Source: an uncultured Prevotellaceae bacterium
GTDB taxonomy: Bacteria; Bacteroidota; Bacteroidia; Bacteroidales; Bacteroidaceae
Length of the DNA: 64,000 bases
Assembly (NCBI GenBank): GCA_902776195.1
Contig: CACYPF010000011.1
Span: 84,081-148,080 of the forward strand
Reading direction: 5' to 3'
The translations under genes were made by a program, and so were the position numbers. Positions 59,484 through 64,000 of this stretch are shown here, one piece after another. The number at the start of each line of letters is the position of its first letter. Position 1 is the stretch's first letter. Below the pieces are notes generated by a model. That model was not told where the DNA came from. It worked only from the letters and a program-made list of their open reading frames with translations, and did not search any database.

Positions 59484-60155
59484 TTACTTCCCCTGATAAC
59501 CTAACTTCTTCAACCACTTTTCTACTCGCCCCTTGCCTGTGCGGACATCATGACCATATATAGAGAAACCCTGCTGAACATTAGCCTTCGGATAGGCTTT
59601 CTTCACGTCCTTCACACAACTGCCAAGACCAGAGCCTTCATGGGTGGTGAAGGGGATGATGGTCTTGCCCGAGAGGTCATACTTCTTGAAGAAGGTGAAC
59701 ATGACTTGCGGATAGGTGCCCCACCAGACGGGTCCGCCAATGAAGACGACATCGTATTTCGAGACATCCACCGAACCCTCAAACGGAGGCAGTTCGCCGT
59801 TCTGTTGCTCCTTCTTGGCGAGGTCGCACAGGGGCTTATAGGCCATGCCGTCGTACTTCGAGGTCTTGATTTCAAACTGGTCGGCACCCGTGAACTCCGA
59901 GATGTAGTCAGCCACGATTTTCGTGTTGCCCACCTTGATATTGCCCACGGCATAGTTATCGCCAGCGTGGGAGAAGAAAACCACCAATGCTTCATTCCCG
60001 AGTTCTGCTCGCCTACCCGTAGCCTTTCCGTTGTTTTCCATAACTGTCATGTCGTTAGATGTTGAAACTGGAGCTTGTTGCTGTTTTGCGCCACCATTGC
60101 ATGCCGTTGATACTAACAGTGTCAGTGCGGCTGTTACGATACTTTTGATATTCAT
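59484..60155 (-). CDS. Flavodoxin-like lipoprotein
   Basis: 223 residues with a lipoprotein signal (IVTAALTLLVSTAC) and a flavodoxin fold. The FMN phosphate loop corresponds to VVFFSHAGDNYAVGNIKVGN, later strands are SKYDVVFIGGPVWWGTYPQV and KTIIPFTTHEGSGLGS, and the 90s-loop motif GPVWWGTYP is characteristic of this Bacteroidota flavodoxin group. Between the signal and the domain lies GKATGRRAELGNE, encoded by a copy of repeat R3. Flavodoxins usually shuttle electrons in the cytosol; this one would sit in the envelope. A truncated SDR gene is 15 bases upstream. Confidence 0.85.
   Translation of the reverse strand: MNIKSIVTAALTLLVSTACNGGAKQQQAPVSTSNDMTVMENNGKATGRRAELGNEALVVFFSHAGDNYAVGNIKVGNTKIVADYISEFTGADQFEIKTSKYDGMAYKPLCDLAKKEQQNGELPPFEGSVDVSKYDVVFIGGPVWWGTYPQVMFTFFKKYDLSGKTIIPFTTHEGSGLGSCVKDVKKAYPKANVQQGFSIYGHDVRTGKGRVEKWLKKLGYQGK
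59993..60029. repeat. Repeat family R3, copy inside flavodoxin gene
   Basis: CATTCCCGAG, four variable bases, GCTCGCCTACCCGT and GCCTTTC recur from 53039-53074. Here the segment is translated in frame between the signal peptide and the flavodoxin domain. Confidence 0.7.
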
Positions 60156-60170
60156 AGTTGTTGTGATTTA

Positions 60171-60371
60171 TTATCCTAATTGATACTCGCCTGTGCGGAT
60201 GCTGGCAATGACACCTCCGTCAATGAGCAGGTCGGTGCCTGTGATGAAGTGGGCATGTTCGACAAGCAGGATTTTCTTCCCTGCACCGATGCGGCGCACA
60301 ATGGTTGTTCCCATACTACCGGCACCCAGGAGTGCCACTACCTGCTTCTTTTCGTTTCTGTCGAAAATCAT
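60171..60371 (-). pseudogene. Short-chain dehydrogenase with internal deletion
   Basis: 66 residues. The start reads VALLGAGSMGTTIVRRIGAG, the nucleotide-binding turn of an SDR, and the end reads HFITGTDLLIDGGVIASIR, the C-terminal signature of SDR enzymes. About 200 residues including the catalytic tyrosine and lysine are missing, in frame. It lies between an acetyltransferase and the exported flavodoxin on the same strand. Confidence 0.8.
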
Positions 60372-60392
60372 ATTCTGTCCTCCTATTATATA

Positions 60393-60941
60393 TTATATGC
60401 TTTTGATAAATTTTGCGGGATTGCCACCTACAATCATGTTCGGTGCTACATCCTTGGTCACTACGGCACCTGCTGCCACCACGGCATTCTCGCCGATGGT
60501 TACTCCAGGCAGGATAATGGCTCCCACGCCAATCCAGGCGTTTCGACCGATATGTACGGGTTTGCAGCGCAGCACCATACGGTTCTCGAAATCGTGGTTG
60601 TCGGTGACGATGCGTACGTTGGGGCCAATCATTACCCCGTCGTCGATGGTGATGCCGCCAGCCGCCATGCACGTCAGCGAGTGGTTCACGAACACGCCCT
60701 TGCCAATCTTCATCTGGCAGGCGAAGTCAATCTGAACAGGCGGCATCAGATAGCTCGTCTGGTCGAGATTGCCGTCAAACAGTTCTTCCTCCAGCGGGCG
60801 AATCTGCTCAGGCTGTGGTGCCGTGGTGTTAATCTTGAAACAAATGTTGGCGCAGTCGGTCATGTGCTTGATAGCCTCTGCATACTCGGGTGTCGCCATA
60901 TCGACATCAGCCCCTGATCTTAATTGCTCGAAAATAGTCAT
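60393..60941 (-). CDS. Sugar O-acetyltransferase (maltose/galactoside type)
   Basis: 182 residues from ATG 60941 (MTIFEQLRSGADVDM). A helical cap (YAEAIKHMTDCANICFKINT) precedes a left-handed beta-helix of hexapeptide repeats (CQMKIGKGVFVNHSLTCMAA, ITIDDGVMIGPNVRIVTDNH, IHIGRNAWIGVGAIILPGVT). The catalytic-type histidine is in TDNHDF. Such enzymes acetylate sugars with acetyl-CoA as a cytosolic side-reaction or detoxification step. A -7 box (TACCTTTG, minus strand, 60970-60977) precedes it by 28 bases. The broken SDR and exported flavodoxin genes follow. Confidence 0.9.
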   Translation of the reverse strand: MTIFEQLRSGADVDMATPEYAEAIKHMTDCANICFKINTTAPQPEQIRPLEEELFDGNLDQTSYLMPPVQIDFACQMKIGKGVFVNHSLTCMAAGGITIDDGVMIGPNVRIVTDNHDFENRMVLRCKPVHIGRNAWIGVGAIILPGVTIGENAVVAAGAVVTKDVAPNMIVGGNPAKFIKSI

Positions 60942-60969
60942 ACTCTTTATACGTTTTGATTTCCGACTG

Positions 60970-60977
60970 CAAAGGTA
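60970..60977 (-). promoter_or_regulatory. -7 box of acetyltransferase-flavodoxin operon
   Basis: TACCTTTG on the minus strand, 28 bases before the acetyltransferase ATG. Confidence 0.5.
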
Positions 60978-61039
60978 CGATGAAACTGGCAAACCACCGT
61001 TACACGAATTGCCTCCAAACTTTCACATTTTTCCGAAAA

Positions 61040-61317
61040 TCACTTATTTCGGTACTCCGACGGTGTTTTCCCCAGCGTTTTCTTCACATAGCGGGAGAAG
61101 TGCGATAAGTTCTCGAAGTGCATTAGGTCTGACACCTCCGTCAGCGTCTTTGTAGTATCATTAAGCAACGATACCAATTCAAAAGCTGCATAGAACTGAA
61201 TCCACTGCGAGGCTGGCAGATTGGTGATGGTACGGGCTACCTGCGAGAGATATTTTGGCGTGATGCAAAGCTTGTCAGCATAGAAGGCCACTTCGCGCAT
61301 CCGTAGTTATCTTCCAT
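61040..61317 (-). pseudogene. AraC-family regulator remnant
   Basis: The readable part (ATG 61300, 86 residues) is the C-terminal AraC DNA-binding domain: REVAFYADKLCITPKYLSQV, LTEVSDLMHFENLSHFSRYV and KKTLGKTPSEYR. The sensor domain is absent. Just upstream, ATG 61317 reads MEDNYGCAKW in another frame, plausibly the original start joined to the C-terminal part by a deletion of about 200 codons. The remaining domain could still bind DNA without control if translated from 61300. Confidence 0.7.
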
Positions 61318-61348
61318 CGCTCTGTTGTATTACTATATGTCGTAAAGT

Positions 61349-61771
61349 TTATCTTTGTTTGTTGAATATCAGTCGCATCGTCTCCGGGTCGAGGGGCCGC
61401 ATGGTGGGCAACTTCAGACCCTTCACCATGTGGAGCGTTCCCTGCTTGTACTTCTGGAAGTGCTCAGTCTTGATGTGACTCTGATAGGCTTCCTCAGAAG
61501 CATAGATCTCGAGAATGCGAATCTGCGTGGAGTCCTCGGCACTCTGCATCGGGAAGAGGCAGACAACGCCCGGCTCACGCTCCACACTCAGTCGGTCCAC
61601 CTCGTTGGCAAACTTCAGGTATTCCTGCAGATGCTCAGGATACACCTCGATTTCGGCTAATCGTACGATCATGGTATTGTAATTTACTGGGGTTGCTACT
61701 TCTTGTGCCACAGCCGTAATGGATAGCACAAGGGCGAGCAACATAAGGAAAAGTTTCTGTTTCATTACCAT
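61349..61771 (-). CDS. Exported quinol-monooxygenase-like (ABM-domain) protein
   Basis: 140 residues with a signal peptide (MKQKLFLMLLALVLSITAVAQ; ATG at 61765 is the better start). The mature part is a single antibiotic-biosynthesis-monooxygenase-type ferredoxin-like domain: YNTMIVRLAEIEVYPEHLQE, REPGVVCLFPMQSAEDSTQI and EIYASEEAYQSHIKTEHFQK. YgiN-like members of this fold oxidise quinols in the cytosol; export is unusual. It follows the flavodoxin gene by a single base on the same strand, so the two products are made together. Confidence 0.85.
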   Translation of the reverse strand: MVMKQKLFLMLLALVLSITAVAQEVATPVNYNTMIVRLAEIEVYPEHLQEYLKFANEVDRLSVEREPGVVCLFPMQSAEDSTQIRILEIYASEEAYQSHIKTEHFQKYKQGTLHMVKGLKLPTMRPLDPETMRLIFNKQR

Positions 61772-61772
61772 T

Positions 61773-62480
61773 TTATTCTATGATTCGTTTCTTACCATTT
61801 ACAATATAGATACCCTTAGAAGGCTTCTGCTTCAACAATTTACCAGTTAGGTCGTAGATGCGGGTGGGTGTCAATGCTGTGGTTCTGGTCTCGTTGATTC
61901 CCGTTACCGTATTATAGTTGACAGCTGTTAGCCAGTTCTGAATCAGCGATGCACGGTTGGAGTGGTTGGAGTGGTTGACCCAAAGATTCTCACTGAAATA
62001 ATTGCAGTCAGGAACCAGCCGTTTGCAGTCAGCAGCCACACCACTGATACCACTGCTGGCACTCGACACGATCAACCCGACATTCTTGCCAGCCATCTGC
62101 CCTCCGTAGTTGAAGAGATAGGTCTGCATCGGCGCAGCCATTTGGCTCCACCAGAGGGGCGTGACAATGATGATGGTGCTGTAGTCACTCAGCGATATGG
62201 TCACTGGGTCAATGGCGGGATAACTGCTTGCATCGTTAGGAGCAGTCTGGATGGCATTGAGCAACTGAGTACCCAGTGCATAACCGTTGGCCTCGTATTT
62301 CAGTCCCTTCTCAGCAGGCAGTATCTCCAGCACGTCAGCATCTATCAGACTTGTCAGCGTGGTCACAATCTCACGGCAGTTGTTCGTGTAGCTATAGTAC
62401 ACCACGATCGTCTTTGCAGATGCCGTTGTACACAATAACATGAGCACCGAAAATATCATCACGATAAAATTCCTTTTCAT
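61773..62480 (-). CDS. Exported flavodoxin with sorting-tail-like C-terminus
   Basis: 235 residues: signal peptide (MKRNFIVMIFSVLMLLCTTA), flavodoxin domain and a C-terminal tail. The flavodoxin part has TIVVYYSYTNNCREIVTTLT (phosphate loop), YSTIIIVTPLWWSQMAAPMQ and KNVGLIVSSASSGISGVAAD. The tail RIYDLTGKLLKQKPSKGIYI, then VNGKKRIIE, resembles the type of C-terminal region that directs Bacteroidota proteins to the cell surface, although a functional T9SS cannot be shown from this window. It lies in an apparent operon with an exported ABM-domain protein and a truncated aldo/keto reductase. Confidence 0.85.
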   Translation of the reverse strand: MKRNFIVMIFSVLMLLCTTASAKTIVVYYSYTNNCREIVTTLTSLIDADVLEILPAEKGLKYEANGYALGTQLLNAIQTAPNDASSYPAIDPVTISLSDYSTIIIVTPLWWSQMAAPMQTYLFNYGGQMAGKNVGLIVSSASSGISGVAADCKRLVPDCNYFSENLWVNHSNHSNRASLIQNWLTAVNYNTVTGINETRTTALTPTRIYDLTGKLLKQKPSKGIYIVNGKKRIIE

Positions 62481-62494
62481 ATTCGAAACGATTA

Positions 62495-63043
62495 TTATTT
62501 GTTCTTACTTGCTGCCACCCAGACGGGTTCTTCATTCATCACAGGCTTGTTCACCGCCATCACGCCCGAGAGGTTGTGCGGCATGTAGGGTTCTTCCAAA
62601 TAGCGGATGTCATCTGCCGTCAGGTGAACATCGAGCGACTTCACGGCTCCCTCGATGTGGTAGATATAGAGATCAACATAGTCCATGCCGAGGTGCTCCA
62701 GACTGCTGTTGATATTATTGAGCACATGTTGTCGCCCATCAATGCCCTGCTGTATTTCCTCGTCAGTGCGAGGCAGGAACTTCGTAGCCACCACCACATC
62801 GTCACGCTTTGCCATATCACGCAAGGCACGACCTACGAACTGCTCTGAAGTTCCCAACTGATAGGCAATAGCCGTATCGAAGAAGTTCACCCCGAGTTCG
62901 AGTGAACGATGAATAATCTCCCGTGTCGGCTCTTCGCCGATTGTCCATGAGTGCTGTCCGATGCTGGCATCGCCAAAACCCATACAACCCAAGCAGATGC
63001 GTGACACACGAAGGTCAGAGTTTCCAAGTTTTACGTATTCCAT
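62495..63043 (-). pseudogene. Aldo/keto reductase with internal deletion
   Basis: 182 residues from ATG 63043. The first 130 (EYVKLGNSDLRVSRICLGCM, NFFDTAIAYQLGTSEQFVGR, VVVATKFLPR, LGMDYVDLYIYH) are a normal AKR start with the catalytic aspartate and tyrosine. The text then jumps to IEGAVKSLDVHLTADDIRYL and ends PHNLSGVMAVNKP, the usual C-terminus. About 140-150 residues are missing in frame, including the NADPH-binding loop, so it is very unlikely to work. It sits upstream of the exported flavodoxin gene. Confidence 0.82.
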
Positions 63044-63155
63044 ATTTGTCTGTAGTATCATTGTCGTGTCGCTTTTAACATATCTTTACTCATCGTCTCA
63101 GCCTATGCTCTTTCCTAATTCATATTCGTATATGCTTCTAAACTATCTTATCTGA

Positions 63156-63728
63156 TTACACCTCTATCTTTTTTATTACTTTAGCCGGAATGCCTCCGAC
63201 AATAGTATTCGGCTCTACGTTCTTAGTCACTACTGCACCTGCAGCAACAACAGCTCCATCGCCAATGGTGACACCTGCAAGCACGGTGGCATTGGCTCCT
63301 ATCCAGACGTTCTTGCCAATGTGAATGGGGGCATAGCTCATACTCTGACGCTTGGCTGGGTCAAGGTCATGGTTGAGCGTTGCCAACACGACATTGTGAC
63401 CGATGAGTGCACCCTCGTCAATAGTGATTCCTCCCTGATCCTGGAACTTGCAACCCATGTTGATGAACACCCGCTCACCAACGACGGTGTTCTTGCCGCA
63501 GTCGGTATGGAACGGTGGGAACATACCTACCGTCTTGGGTACCTCTCTGCCCCAAAGCTGCTCCAGCAACGTATGCAGCTGCTCTGGAGTATGGTATTTG
63601 CCGTTAATCTCAGCCGTTATCTTCAGTGCCTCCTGCGACAACTGATGGAACATCATGTGAACATCGGAGCCGCCAACGACGGGCTTGCCTGATGCCATGT
63701 AATCTCTAAACTCTTGTATCGTCATCAT
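63156..63728 (-). CDS. Sugar O-acetyltransferase (maltose/galactoside type), second copy
   Basis: 190 residues with an N-terminal helical part ([20 protein letters not shown]) and a left-handed beta-helix: [40 protein letters not shown] (catalytic-type histidine) and [20 protein letters not shown]. It shares its C-terminal pattern ([20 protein letters not shown]) with the copy at 60393-60941 and with the deleted one at 50105. A -7 box TACCTTTG is at 63749-63756 on the minus strand. Cytosolic; substrate unknown. Confidence 0.9.
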   Translation of the reverse strand: MMTIQEFRDYMASGKPVVGGSDVHMMFHQLSQEALKITAEINGKYHTPEQLHTLLEQLWGREVPKTVGMFPPFHTDCGKNTVVGERVFINMGCKFQDQGGITIDEGALIGHNVVLATLNHDLDPAKRQSMSYAPIHIGKNVWIGANATVLAGVTIGDGAVVAAGAVVTKNVEPNTIVGGIPAKVIKKIEV

Positions 63729-63748
63729 ATGTTATTGTAAAGATGGTG

Positions 63749-63756
63749 CAAAGGTA
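63749..63756 (-). promoter_or_regulatory. -7 box of second acetyltransferase gene
   Basis: TACCTTTG on the minus strand, 20 bases before the ATG. Confidence 0.5.
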
Positions 63757-63925
63757 CGAATTTCTTGTCAGAATAAGGTCTCTGAAGGGGAATTTCCTAC
63801 AAACGTTTAGGAGTTTCACCCCTCCACTTTAGGATTTATCCTTTGCAAATGAGCCGAAAAATGCCGTACTTTGCACTGTGATTAAGAAACAAATGTCTAA
63901 AATTTAAAGAATAGGAGATTTGAAT

Positions 63926-64000
63926 ATGAAGATGATGAATAAGGTGATTGCAGCCATGATGATGATGGCCATCACATCAGCAATGCCAGCAATGGCAGGA
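63926..64000 (+). CDS. Start of an exported protein (3' end outside window)
   Basis: The last 25 codons of the window read MKMMNKVIAAMMMMAITSAM, then PAMAG, a typical signal peptide reaching its cleavage site. A purine-rich AGGAG lies 9-13 bases upstream. The gene is divergent from the acetyltransferase. The mature protein lies beyond the window, so no function can be given. Confidence 0.65.
   Translation, partial: MKMMNKVIAAMMMMAITSAMPAMAG

Overview
The window looks like a chromosomal segment of a Prevotella-like member of the Bacteroidales (Bacteroidota). The evidence is indirect but consistent. Many genes are preceded by the Bacteroidota promoter pattern TTTG-N19/20-TAnnTTTG and few by strong Shine-Dalgarno sites. 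The order lysS-gpsA-pgi opens the window. Many proteins belong to families typical of this order (DUF4230, DUF4738, DUF4919, DUF2271, VirE_N/DUF3987, a 30-residue smalltalk peptide beside an HU-like protein, P5-like proteins). Several proteins end in the degenerate sorting-domain-like tail KGIYIVNGKK. No rRNA, tRNA or CRISPR array was seen.

Layout. 0-11.8 kb: core genes (lysS, gpsA, pgi, a HAD phosphatase), a lipoprotein, a calcium P-type ATPase, a DUF4230 pair with an alanine/sodium symporter, a small histidine kinase and trmO. 11.9-15.6 kb: a secreted pectate lyase and a small secreted partner, divergent from a membrane-bound AraC-type regulator. 15.7-20.8 kb: a decaying cluster of three YtcJ-like amidohydrolases, all broken, with an IS4-family transposase stub. 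20.8-24.3 kb: an operon of MBL-fold hydrolase, outer-membrane porin and sodium:solute symporter. 24.3-31.7 kb: HU-like protein and smalltalk peptide, AAA ATPase with a tandem-repeat leader, a 6S-like RNA, a ParE-type toxin pair, VirE_N/DUF3987 protein, M15-like peptidase and P5-like protein. 31.9-38.5 kb: a GH2-GH31-histidine kinase operon. 38.7-44.6 kb: a module with two paralogous AraC regulators and mostly exported small enzymes. 44.6-48.4 kb: a one-polypeptide amino-acid ABC importer and a TerC protein. 48.6-64 kb: a repeat-rich accessory region with many small redox enzymes, acetyltransferases and gene remnants.

Three themes stand out. First, the ABC importer at 44623-47325 fuses permease, solute-binding domain and ATPase, and its binding domain is in circularly permuted order (C-lobe half before N-lobe half). 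Second, families that are normally cytosolic (flavodoxin twice, flavin reductase-like, quinol-monooxygenase-like, cyclophilin-like, cupin, alpha/beta hydrolase) carry signal peptides or lipoboxes here, which suggests an envelope-located redox or detoxification set under AraC control. Third, at least seven genes retain their first and last codons but have lost the middle, and several dispersed repeats carry a promoter -7 box (one family the complete consensus promoter). Together these suggest a region undergoing active deletion and repeat-driven rewiring. An alternative explanation, assembly error, could be tested with reads.
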